Below, one piece after another: positions 16,643 through 24,257 of a DNA stretch of 35,464 nucleotides. Position 1 is the first letter of the stretch; each line of letters starts with the position of its first letter. The notes beneath the pieces were generated by a model. The model saw only the letters and a list, made by a program, of their open reading frames with translations. It made no database searches and was not told where the DNA came from. A program made the position numbers and the translations under genes. The stretch lies in assembly GCA_017504735.1 (NCBI GenBank), contig JAFVQP010000185.1:1-35464 (forward strand). The letters run 5' to 3'. Source of the DNA: Clostridia bacterium (GTDB lineage: Bacteria; Bacillota_A; Clostridia; Christensenellales; Borkfalkiaceae).

Positions 16643-17706
16643 ACCTCTACCTCCTGCCCTGCCAGCACTTTTAAGCCAAGTGTAATAATTTCACGCTTGT
16701 GCGCCTCGTCCATATCCGCTTTCGCAAGCACCGTCCGTACAAATTCCCCACGCAAGGACGCATCGCCTTCGTATTCCGTCGGGTTGATTTTACGCACGGT
16801 ACGATTTTTTACGGATACAAAGTAACACTCCGTCGCAAGCAAGCGTTCTACGTCTTCCTCCAACGTCTCACTCTCGTATCCAACCTCGCCCGTCAAATGG
16901 ATACGGTAAAGATTTGCAGGGTTAAACTTCACCTGCGCCATAACCCTCTGATACGCTTCATAACCGTTTTTCGTGGTAGATACGTCCACCATACACTCGT
17001 AAATCGTGCGTTGCGCAAAGGGGACGAAGGTGGATTTCACCTCGCGGTCAATTTCCAAAAGGACAAAGCCTTTTTCACCGATTTCGTCAAACCCACGCCC
17101 TTCCAAACAACCACTGAACGCATACCTGCCCCTATCATCCAGCTTATTTTCACTGTACGAGTGGATATGCCCAAGGGCAAGATAGTCGATATTTTTATCC
17201 GCAAGTTTGCCAACGTGCACCTTATCCATACCCGTTGTTGCTTCCACGTTGCCGTGCAACATCACGAGGTTGATTTTGTCCTTGTTAAGCTTTAACGTGC
17301 TGTATAACGATTGCGCATTTTCACGCACAATCTCTAAACCGCACACGCACACGCCATCATACTCATACCCCGACCACTCGGTGGAAAAAGTTTTTAAATT
17401 ATCCAACCCCTCTTCGGTGTACGATTCCTTCCCATCGTGATTACCACGCAAGTATAAAAAATCGATTTCAGGATTTCCTTTTACAACGTCATAGAAAAAT
17501 TCCTTATCACGCTTCAACGGTCTATCGCTGTCAAATACGTCACCCGACAGCAAAATGGCACGCACCCCCTCCGCCTTGGCATATTCGACCATGCGGTGAA
17601 AGGTTTCTCGCACCTCCGCGCGGCGTTCGTCCGCCTTCGCTTTGGGAAGTTTGGATTCCATTTTCGAGCCGAGATGTACGTCGGCGCAATGGATAAACTT
17701 TTGCAT
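16639..17706 (-). CDS. SbcD/YhaO-like DNA repair metallophosphoesterase (exonuclease)
   Basis: This 355-residue nuclease subunit has the complete calcineurin-type phosphoesterase motif set: DVH at 9-11, GDVFD at 55-59, GNHD at 88-91, HGN at 151-153 and GHIH at 179-182. These bind the two catalytic metal ions (Mn in this family). The length and the C-terminal 120-residue capping region fit SbcD/Mre11 and YhaO. It partners with the SbcC/YhaN-like ATPase encoded 4 bp overlapping downstream. The start ATG 17706 has AAGGAG about 7 bp upstream. It follows the helicase gene after a 45-bp gap with no terminator, so the three genes probably form one repair operon driven by the helicase promoter. Confidence 0.93.
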   Translation of the reverse strand: MQKFIHCADVHLGSKMESKLPKAKADERRAEVRETFHRMVEYAKAEGVRAILLSGDVFDSDRPLKRDKEFFYDVVKGNPEIDFLYLRGNHDGKESYTEEGLDNLKTFSTEWSGYEYDGVCVCGLEIVRENAQSLYSTLKLNKDKINLVMLHGNVEATTGMDKVHVGKLADKNIDYLALGHIHSYSENKLDDRGRYAFSGCLEGRGFDEIGEKGFVLLEIDREVKSTFVPFAQRTIYECMVDVSTTKNGYEAYQRVMAQVKFNPANLYRIHLTGEVGYESETLEEDVERLLATECYFVSVKNRTVRKINPTEYEGDASLRGEFVRTVLAKADMDEAHKREIITLGLKVLAGQEVEV

Positions 17707-17727
17707 AAATTACTCCTTACATAATGT

Positions 17728-17751
17728 CAACGCATACATGGTATGCTCATT
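17728..17751. repeat. intergenic 24-bp repeat, copy 2
   Basis: It lies between the helicase stop codon and the SbcD-like start. It matches the block at 6586-6609 at 21 of 24 positions. Here the inverted repeat GCATAC-ATG-GTATGC is perfect. Confidence 0.5.
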
Positions 17752-20445
17752 TTAGTCAATACCGCCATCCCAACGCCCATTTTTCCAAAGATATTCATCA
17801 GGAATTTTTTCCACGTATGGGCTAGGATAAACCCGCTCCCTGCCATTCCAAACAGCGCGTGTCAGCACCAGCCGTTTTTTCGCGCGCGTGATGGCAACGT
17901 AAAACACCTTTTCCTCCCCTTCCTCTTTATCGCTTTGCGCGTAAAAGTTGGGGAAATTGCGATTGTCAACGCCCGCCAAAATTACGGTGTCGAATTCACA
18001 CCCTTTCGAGTGGTGCACGGTCAACAACGGAATACAATTCTCACGTGCAATCAACAGATCGGCACGGCTGCCCGATAGGTCGGCTTTTACGATAAAATCA
18101 CGCAAAAAGCTTTCGGTGTCTTGCCCTTCCGCCATGCGGAAATGCGCACGCAACTCCCTCAAAGCGTGACGTTCTCCATCCGTTTTACACTTTAACTCCA
18201 TACCTAACTTGTCGATAATCGCCGACAAGATAAAATAGGGAGATTCCGTCTTCATTCGCGCAGTCAAATCGGATATAAACGCGTATAATTTGACAAATTT
18301 CTCCTTATGTTTGGCGCAAACGTTTTGTCGTTCCATCGCCGTAGGAATAACGTCCTCCGAAATCATACGGCAAAGCACTTTTCCCGTCGCCACAATATCC
18401 CCGTAAGCATTGTGCGCCGCCTCGTTGGTTATACCGTACTTTTCGCAAAGCGTAGAAAGTTTAAAGTTGGGCAACTCCGCGTGGAATTGTTTGGCAATCG
18501 TCAAAGTATCATACTCCCCTTGGATATCCAAGGGTGGTAAATTGTTCTCTTTTAACTGTCTTGCAACCAAGGAGCAATCAAAACGAAAACTGTTATGCCC
18601 GACCAAAACGGCGCCCTTCACAAATTGTGAAAATTCTTCCAACGCTTCTTTCGCAGACACGCCGCCATGGGAAACAATATACTCCATATCGAACCCGTGG
18701 GTGGTATACGCCCCCTCCCCAATCGGTATGGTTGGGATAATCATTTTTTCAAAAACACCCGTCACTTCCCCTGCGCCGTTGATGCGGATTGCCGCCAACT
18801 GCACCATTTCATCCTTATCCAAATCAAGCCCCGTCGTTTCGGTATCATACACCACAATTTCACCCTTGTGGAAAGCGTCAAGCAATACATGGTATGGGTC
18901 TTCGTGGGTATAAGTCTGTTTTTCTAGGAAAGAAACGATGGATGCGCCAATGCGATTTTGCATGCGGAGCCACTCCACAGTCTTTGCGCCGACAAGGCGC
19001 ACGTATTTCTCTGTGATACGCTCCATACTGACACGGTCGGTGGGATTGAGCAATAATTTCACCATCGCCAAAACGTCTTTCACGATGGTTTTTTTATAAA
19101 ATTGCAAATCCTCTTCCGCTGTAAAAAAACGCAGCTGCTGTTCAGGCGGATATTCTTGATTACACTCCTCAAAGGCACGCGCAAGCATCGACACGTAAAA
19201 ATTAGAACGTGCAATGACACAAAGAGAAGTGACGCCCTGCTCTATGTTTTTACGAATATATCGATAAATTTGGCTCGCCTCTTCGCGGCGGTTGTCAAAC
19301 CCCATACAAAGGATTTTCTCCCCTGCCTCCGCACTTGCCACCTGCACGTCCTTGGGACAATATTTCCCAACCAAATCAGGATACGTGGCACGAAGATACC
19401 CAAAAGTTGCCGCCGTCAACATTTGCGTTGAACGATAATTTTGCGACAGCATATACACCTTCGCATGGTATTTGTCAATAAAGTCTGATAAAACAAATTC
19501 CGGTTTCGCCCCACGCCAGCCATAGATGGATTGAAAGAAATCCCCGCACATCATCACTCGGTTATTTTCAAATAATCTATTTAAAACGGAATATTCAAGC
19601 AAGCTGGTATCCTGCATTTCGTCAACGGTGATATATCGATATTTCGCCGCCCAACGACCGCGCGTATCCTCGTCTTTTAAAGCACGCGAAGCGAAAATAA
19701 TCAAATCGTCATAATCCACGCGGTTGCTTTGACGAAGATGGTCGTCATAGGCAAACACAAGCCTACCTGCGTGCCGTTTCATGGCACTTAAAAACACTTC
19801 GTCGCATACCTGCCACCCTCGTTTTGTGGAAATTGAGGTCAACGTATCACATTGTTCCGCACGATGTTCTCTCAAAAAGTCGAAGGCTTTTTGATAATCC
19901 TCCGCTTCGTTCTCACTGTAAAACCCTCGTTCCTCGCGGATATGTTTTAACGCGCTGACAAAATTACGAAGTGCCCCTTTCTTTGTAAAAATTTCAAAGG
20001 TGGTTTCCTCATTTTCTTCGTTTTTTTCCTCATCGCTGGAAGGCGATTCACCACGTTCCCACCAAACATATTGTGAAGATAAGATACTTTGTAATAAGTC
20101 CTCCGCATCCACTTCATCACAAACAACGACGTCCGCATAGCGGTCCCCTTTGCGACGATTTTCCTCGCGCATCAACTGATAGCAAAAGCCGTGTATGGTG
20201 CGAATTTCCACCTCGCTAGCTTGCGCCCCGACATACTGCGAAATATCCTCTCGCATTTCTTCACAGGCCTTTGTCGTAAAGGTCAAACAGAGGATCTCGC
20301 TTGGTTTTGCTTGCCCAGATTGAATGATTTGTGCAGTGCGCTTCGCAACGGTGAACGTTTTTCCCGTTCCCGCACTGGCAAACAGTATGATATTTTCGTC
20401 TAGCGTTTCAATCACAAGCTGTTGCGCTTCATTCGGCTGCCGCAC
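17752..20445 (-). CDS. UvrD-like superfamily 1 helicase with embedded DEDDh 3'-5' exonuclease domain
   Basis: This protein is about 897 residues (numbering from GTG 20445). UvrD motifs are Walker A ASAGTGKT at 23-30, motif II ITVDEMQDT near 277, motif III GDFFQSIYGWRG shortly after, motif V (HHSKGCEFDTVIL) near 815 and motif VI (YVAITRAKKRL) near 850. Between motifs IV and V, at about 528-695, lies a complete DnaQ-like exonuclease: YDTETTGLD, GHNSFRFD and HNAYGD supply the Asp/Glu/His residues. The helicase should translocate 3'-5' on single strands, and the nuclease may trim the displaced 3' end. Start choice: the open frame extends to TTG 20475, but that codon overlaps the -10 box. GTG 20445 has GGGGGAG 6 bp upstream. 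ATG 20460 is an alternative without a binding site. It is first in an operon with the SbcD/SbcC-like genes. Confidence 0.9.
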   Translation of the reverse strand: MRQPNEAQQLVIETLDENIILFASAGTGKTFTVAKRTAQIIQSGQAKPSEILCLTFTTKACEEMREDISQYVGAQASEVEIRTIHGFCYQLMREENRRKGDRYADVVVCDEVDAEDLLQSILSSQYVWWERGESPSSDEEKNEENEETTFEIFTKKGALRNFVSALKHIREERGFYSENEAEDYQKAFDFLREHRAEQCDTLTSISTKRGWQVCDEVFLSAMKRHAGRLVFAYDDHLRQSNRVDYDDLIIFASRALKDEDTRGRWAAKYRYITVDEMQDTSLLEYSVLNRLFENNRVMMCGDFFQSIYGWRGAKPEFVLSDFIDKYHAKVYMLSQNYRSTQMLTAATFGYLRATYPDLVGKYCPKDVQVASAEAGEKILCMGFDNRREEASQIYRYIRKNIEQGVTSLCVIARSNFYVSMLARAFEECNQEYPPEQQLRFFTAEEDLQFYKKTIVKDVLAMVKLLLNPTDRVSMERITEKYVRLVGAKTVEWLRMQNRIGASIVSFLEKQTYTHEDPYHVLLDAFHKGEIVVYDTETTGLDLDKDEMVQLAAIRINGAGEVTGVFEKMIIPTIPIGEGAYTTHGFDMEYIVSHGGVSAKEALEEFSQFVKGAVLVGHNSFRFDCSLVARQLKENNLPPLDIQGEYDTLTIAKQFHAELPNFKLSTLCEKYGITNEAAHNAYGDIVATGKVLCRMISEDVIPTAMERQNVCAKHKEKFVKLYAFISDLTARMKTESPYFILSAIIDKLGMELKCKTDGERHALRELRAHFRMAEGQDTESFLRDFIVKADLSGSRADLLIARENCIPLLTVHHSKGCEFDTVILAGVDNRNFPNFYAQSDKEEGEEKVFYVAITRAKKRLVLTRAVWNGRERVYPSPYVEKIPDEYLWKNGRWDGGID

Positions 20446-20476
20446 AATATTCTCCCCCATTGTCTTAGTTTGCAAT

Positions 20477-20505
20477 ATTATACCACGCCCACGTTAAAAA
20501 GTCAA
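20477..20505 (-). promoter_or_regulatory. sigma-A promoter of the helicase/SbcDC operon
   Basis: On the minus strand, TTGACT (20500-20505), 17 bp and TATAAT (20477-20482). The predicted start is near 20470, which excludes TTG 20475 as a translation start. Confidence 0.8.
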
Positions 20506-20515
20506 TACGGCATAA

Positions 20516-20547
20516 GCAAAAAACTCTTACCCCGCAAGGTAAGAGTT
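20516..20547 (-). terminator. rho-independent terminator of the repeat lipoprotein gene
   Basis: A perfect 10-bp stem AACTCTTACC/GGTAAGAGTT has a 6-nt loop and a T run following on the minus strand. It begins about 10 bp after the stop codon. Confidence 0.9.
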
Positions 20548-20556
20548 CTCCTTTTT

Positions 20557-23292
20557 TTAATATTTATACACGGTTATTTTTACAGGCCAAGTCACTACGG
20601 TATCCCATTGCCAATCGGCAGGGAAGTTGTTTGACCAACCGCCATTTAACGAATTCACCATAAACCAAGTATTACCATCGTTTGTGTATCCGTATTCCGC
20701 CAAAATATCCGCAATGGTAACGGTCGTAGGATAGGTTTTCGTGCCCTTTTCCGTTTCGCCATCGTTACCTTGTTCAAAGATACTAACCGCTACGGTTTTA
20801 CGCGTACCGATAAGGCTATATAGCGTTCTATAATTGCTTGCAGTGTCGTAATAATCGTACATATCGGGAACAATATAGTTCAAAATGGTATCCGCGGTCA
20901 CTTCAAATTCCCCATTAGGGCCTTTGGCAATCCACGTAAAATCATCAAACTTGTCAAGGTCTTCCTCCGTATCAACATACGTTTCATACGCCGTTTTTGC
21001 ATTTATCGACCAATCCCAAGAGAATGCGTTGTTGAAATCATACTCGCTACCAAAAATCATTTCATCGCCGTATTGATTTACAAAGGTAAAGTTTGCATAC
21101 ACTTTTCTTGCCTCAATAACAATGTTCAGCTCACTTTCACCAAGTTTTTCATACAATAAACCGCTTTCTTCCCAGTAATACTCACTGCCCCAGCCAAGTT
21201 TCCAAGCGTAAGCGCGATAGGTATAGTTTAACCCAAGCGCTTCCACAATCGCAGGCATCGTCACGCCACCATAGAAAGTAAGACTTTTCGATTTTTCCTC
21301 TTCCCCTGCGGCGCGCACGTCTACGTTCACACGATAAATAGGGCGGACTTTTATGGAAATATTTTTGTACTGAGGGTTGATTTCATACTCTGCGAAAATC
21401 TTTTCGCTATCGCCGTAATCAAGCACTTTACCATTCACCGTAATTTCATAGTTCATCCAGTCAATGTAATACCCACTCATTTCCTGCACAAGCTGATGAA
21501 TGGTCATAGGCATAGAATAGGTTTGTTCGTAAAGTTCCGATGCCATATGCCCCCTATTCATAAAATCAAGAGTTACGGTATAACCTGCCGTTAAAACGTC
21601 CGTTTTAATCATGAGCATTTTATATGCATACTCGAAAAATACATCACCGCCATAAAGAGGAAAAAAATGACTGTTCGGCGAATCGGGATACAAGAAGAAC
21701 ATATACTCGTTTTCATAAATGTTATCATTGTCAAAATCGGAGGATAAGTAGATGCGAATAAACTCACCTGCCTTCATATCCAAGCCTATTTCGTAATTTG
21801 ACGTCGTTTCCGTCACGCCGTCGTATTTCAACACGTTAATCGTACGTGAAGTGGGTTTTTCAGGCTCTACGTAAATATAACCGTAAATTTCAATATCGCG
21901 CACCCAAGCCGTGTTGATATCAAAGCTTACCATTTGCGATTCTTTTTCCGTCCACGTATAATCGGACATTTTAAGTTTATTCTGCGCGCAGTATTTTGCA
22001 ATCGCATCGCGCATCGTTACGGGACGGGTGTAGTTGTAACTGATTTTTTCCTGCCCTTCGATATACACAGTTAATGTAAATTCGGGAAGTTCCACGTCTT
22101 GGGTTACATCCACGCAAACCACCGCACATTCTTTGGTCAAAACAGTATCTTCGCTTACTTGCATGCCGTCCATATAGTAGTGGAAGGCGTAATCGGGATT
22201 GTCACCATAACAGAAATTGTAAGCATCTCTTATCGTCGTCCCAGTTGTTACTTCACAATGATTATCTTTGCCCCACGCGCCGTTTAACTCACCCATTTCC
22301 GAGTAGTCATATCCCTCTACAGAAGGCATATACACCGTAAATTCGGTGGGAAGGACCTCTTCCATCCCTCCGTCGCCATCACAGTTATACACAAAACACA
22401 ATAAGCTAGATCCCGTCGTATAGGTGCTATCCAAGCGTTCGGTGTAGCCAGCCTCTACAAAATAACCTTTCGTGATAGCTTCCGCGTAAGGCATTTCAAA
22501 TGCACCCGTACTATGCATCCAGTTGACAAAATCTTCAATACATACTTCCCAAGGGAAGGGCACACATGCATCCATCCAATCGGGATTTAAAGGGTCTTCA
22601 CACACGCAAATACCGATATTCATCCCTGCACCGCTCGGTGTGAAATTGATATTAAATTGTTTCGTGTTTGCAGATAACGATTGCGACAAGATACTGTCAC
22701 CATATTGCAAACGAGAGCCAATTTGCCAAAAAGCCCCCCTAAAGAACTCCTCTTGATAGTAATATTCACTCTCCTCCATATAACCGTGCGCTTTGTTGTA
22801 AACCGCAACAATACCATCCATATGTTCAGCGAAAAAGTCGTTTAAGGTTGCATTTTTATCCACCAAGCCACTATACGTTAAGGGCGTATTCTCTTCCGTC
22901 TGAATGGTGTAAAAATACACGGTTGCCAACATTTTTCCTGCAGGAATATCACTATCTTCTCCATCGTCTGGATTTTCACTGGTTTCAGGGCTAGAGTTTT
23001 CAGGTTCTTCCGATGTCTCAGGCGTACTGCTTTCGGGTTCTTTGCTAGTGTTTGTATCACCATCATCTACACTTTCACTACTCCCCGTACTTTCAGAAGA
23101 ATTTTCTTCTTGGTTCGAGTTTTCCTCTTCCACTTTAGACGAAGCTTCTTCCGTTTGAGTACCGTCAGCAACGGATTGTGTAGAATCGCTTACCATAGAA
23201 ACGTCGTTCGTTCCCCCAGGCATGCTACACGCCGCCACACCCACGCACAAAATGCTGCAAACAGCCAAAATCAACAGTTTGATTTTTTTCAT
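20557..23292 (-). CDS. large surface lipoprotein made of tandem beta-rich repeats
   Basis: This 911-residue exported lipoprotein has the signal MKKIKLLILA..., lipobox VAAC and the lipidated Cys at residue 22. Residues 40-120 are a Ser/Glu/Thr-rich, cell-wall-spanning linker. The rest consists of about eight divergent units of 75-100 residues. Each starts with a strand of type xTVxVxxxG, then a helix-start motif (VTMRDAIAKY, TIRDAYNFCY, MTIHQLVQEM, VTIADILAEYGY) and a terminal hydrophobic strand. This resembles beta-grasp or DUF4430-like adhesion modules. No catalytic motif is visible. A role in binding a polymer, cobalamin or host ligand is possible but unproven. The gene is monocistronic, with its own consensus promoter and terminator. 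The start ATG 23292 has AAGGGG about 9 bp upstream. Confidence 0.85.
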   Translation of the reverse strand: MKKIKLLILAVCSILCVGVAACSMPGGTNDVSMVSDSTQSVADGTQTEEASSKVEEENSNQEENSSESTGSSESVDDGDTNTSKEPESSTPETSEEPENSSPETSENPDDGEDSDIPAGKMLATVYFYTIQTEENTPLTYSGLVDKNATLNDFFAEHMDGIVAVYNKAHGYMEESEYYYQEEFFRGAFWQIGSRLQYGDSILSQSLSANTKQFNINFTPSGAGMNIGICVCEDPLNPDWMDACVPFPWEVCIEDFVNWMHSTGAFEMPYAEAITKGYFVEAGYTERLDSTYTTGSSLLCFVYNCDGDGGMEEVLPTEFTVYMPSVEGYDYSEMGELNGAWGKDNHCEVTTGTTIRDAYNFCYGDNPDYAFHYYMDGMQVSEDTVLTKECAVVCVDVTQDVELPEFTLTVYIEGQEKISYNYTRPVTMRDAIAKYCAQNKLKMSDYTWTEKESQMVSFDINTAWVRDIEIYGYIYVEPEKPTSRTINVLKYDGVTETTSNYEIGLDMKAGEFIRIYLSSDFDNDNIYENEYMFFLYPDSPNSHFFPLYGGDVFFEYAYKMLMIKTDVLTAGYTVTLDFMNRGHMASELYEQTYSMPMTIHQLVQEMSGYYIDWMNYEITVNGKVLDYGDSEKIFAEYEINPQYKNISIKVRPIYRVNVDVRAAGEEEKSKSLTFYGGVTMPAIVEALGLNYTYRAYAWKLGWGSEYYWEESGLLYEKLGESELNIVIEARKVYANFTFVNQYGDEMIFGSEYDFNNAFSWDWSINAKTAYETYVDTEEDLDKFDDFTWIAKGPNGEFEVTADTILNYIVPDMYDYYDTASNYRTLYSLIGTRKTVAVSIFEQGNDGETEKGTKTYPTTVTIADILAEYGYTNDGNTWFMVNSLNGGWSNNFPADWQWDTVVTWPVKITVYKY

Positions 23293-23341
23293 ATTTTTTC
23301 CCCTTATATTTTTATAAAGATTAATTAAATATCTTATTTAA

Positions 23342-23370
23342 ATTATAGCACAATTTTATGCAACTGTCAA
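23342..23370 (-). promoter_or_regulatory. consensus sigma-A promoter of the repeat lipoprotein gene
   Basis: On the minus strand, TTGACA (23365-23370), 17 bp and TATAAT (23342-23347), both perfect matches. The -10 is preceded by TTGTGC, as in the neighbouring ncRNA promoter. The leader is about 42 nt. Confidence 0.9.
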
Positions 23371-23420
23371 TACTTCCTTTCATTTCTTCTTTATCCTCAT
23401 CGATACAAACAATATAAGAC

Positions 23421-23451
23421 GAAAAAACAACCCCTGCCAACCTGACAGGGG
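23421..23451 (-). terminator. rho-independent terminator of the candidate ncRNA
   Basis: On the minus strand, CCCCTGTC pairs with GGCAGGGG (one G-T pair), with a 5-nt loop, followed by TTGTTTTTT. Confidence 0.85.
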
Positions 23452-24073
23452 TATATTTCTTTATTAAGTTGTAAGAATGCAATCTTTCTCTCTTTATTAT
23501 CCGTGTCTTTTTGAACTTAATTTCCTTGTGGTCTTCCCACGCTACTATTACGGATATCTATTTATTTGCACTCCTCACATATTACGTTCATTGGACTGTT
23601 ACCTCGCTTTCTCTTCTTTGTTAAAGTACCTTCTAGACGTAGGAATTGAAATCATCTCTCCGTACCTCCTTTAACAAATTTTCTAAATCTCTGCCGACCT
23701 CCCGTCGGTAGGGAGTTTACGTGTACGTCGGAGTATCCCCGTCCTTTTTAAGTTTTCTCGAAGTTACAACGGTCATGGTCGTGTACCTCCTTTTCACCTA
23801 TTTCCCGTTTCTCTCGTTCCACGGTTACGCTTTCCGAGTATTGCCGAAGCCTTCTTTACGACTTCTTGGTTAGTATTAGGTTTCTCTTTTAGGCTTCCGC
23901 CTCCAAATGGGAAGGAATCATCGCTTTTTGTACCCTCCTTTCTTTTAGTCCTTTGCCGTATCCCTACGGCACCCTGCCAACCCTCTCTCTTGTTGGCGAT
24001 GTTTTATTTGTTCATCGGTTTGCCCTCTTTTTGAAGGTTTGAAACATTTTTTTGTTTGTTTCTTTCTCTTTGT
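23424..24073 (-). ncRNA. candidate large structured non-coding RNA, about 640 nt, family not recognised
   Basis: The 965-bp gap between two genes holds a promoter with UP element (24080-24107) and a terminator (23421-23451) bracketing a purine-rich minus-strand transcript. No frame is open with a start for more than 20 codons. Local hairpins on the RNA are: GATG/CATC (23998-24001 with 24013-24016), GCCAAC/GTTGGC (23976-23981 with 23992-23997), a 7-bp stem with GGGA loop (23954-23971), AGGC-GGAA-GCCT (23891-23902), and CCGAC/GTCGG (23694-23708), which competes with CTCCC/GGGAG (23699-23715). Two loops are GNRA-type, common in ornate RNAs. The size matches the ROOL/OLE/GOLLD class, but I cannot match the sequence to any family. 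Three AAAGGAGG(G)TAC motifs could instead be ribosome binding sites of micro-ORFs. Confidence 0.6.
23562..23921 (-). other. four micro-ORFs behind Shine-Dalgarno-like motifs inside the candidate ncRNA
   Basis: On the minus strand, ATG codons follow purine-rich motifs. 23889-23921 encodes 10 residues behind AAAGGAGGGTAC. 23717-23776 encodes 19 residues (MTVVTSRKLKKDGDTPTYT) behind AAAGGAGGTAC. 23599-23655 encodes 18 residues (MISIPTSRRYFNKEEKAR) behind the same 11-mer. 23562-23591 encodes 9 residues behind GAGG. The two middle ones have ideal 9-bp spacing and both are basic. Their number and spacing are striking, but each is short enough to arise by chance in a purine-rich RNA. They may be leader peptides, small proteins or accidental. 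Confidence 0.3.
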
Positions 24074-24079
24074 AGCTTT

Positions 24080-24107
24080 ATTATAGCACAAATTTTTCAT
24101 TTGTCAA
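24080..24107 (-). promoter_or_regulatory. consensus promoter with rRNA-like UP element driving the candidate ncRNA
   Basis: On the minus strand, TTGACA (24102-24107), 16 bp and TATAAT (24080-24085), start near 24073. Directly upstream are alternating A and T tracts (AAAAATTTTTCAAAAA, about 24112-24127), close to the UP-element pattern bound by RNA polymerase alpha subunits. The remaining 24128-24210 is AT-rich with no feature I can support. Confidence 0.85.
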
Positions 24108-24210
24108 GGGGTTTTTGAAAAATTTTTGATATTTTTTTATGCAACTTTTAGATTTTTTCAATTTATAATTTCGATTGTACTGCTTTCCACTATTAATTTT
24201 ACTGATTTTA

Positions 24211-24244
24211 AGGTAAAAAAGAGAGAGAACGCGCCAACGTTCTC
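24211..24244 (-). terminator. rho-independent terminator of the MreB-like gene
   Basis: A GAGAACG/CGTTCTC stem with a 6-nt loop is followed on the minus strand by TCTCTTTTTT. It begins 14 bp after the stop codon. Confidence 0.85.
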
Positions 24245-24257
24245 CCCCGCATAAAAG

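Noticed and set aside
20446..20475. Upstream starts TTG 20475 and ATG 20460 of the helicase
   Set aside because: TTG lies before the predicted transcription start; ATG has no ribosome binding site, whereas GTG 20445 has one at ideal distance. ATG is not fully excluded.
23477..23674. Plus-strand 65-codon frame in the same region
   Set aside because: It is pyrimidine-derived (Phe/Leu/Tyr-rich) and antisense to the predicted transcript, with no ribosome binding site.
23794..24003. About 70-codon open frame in the candidate ncRNA (contains KSDDSFPFGGGSLKEK)
   Set aside because: No ATG, GTG or TTG with a ribosome binding site starts it, and it crosses the hairpins. A decayed gene remains a remote possibility.
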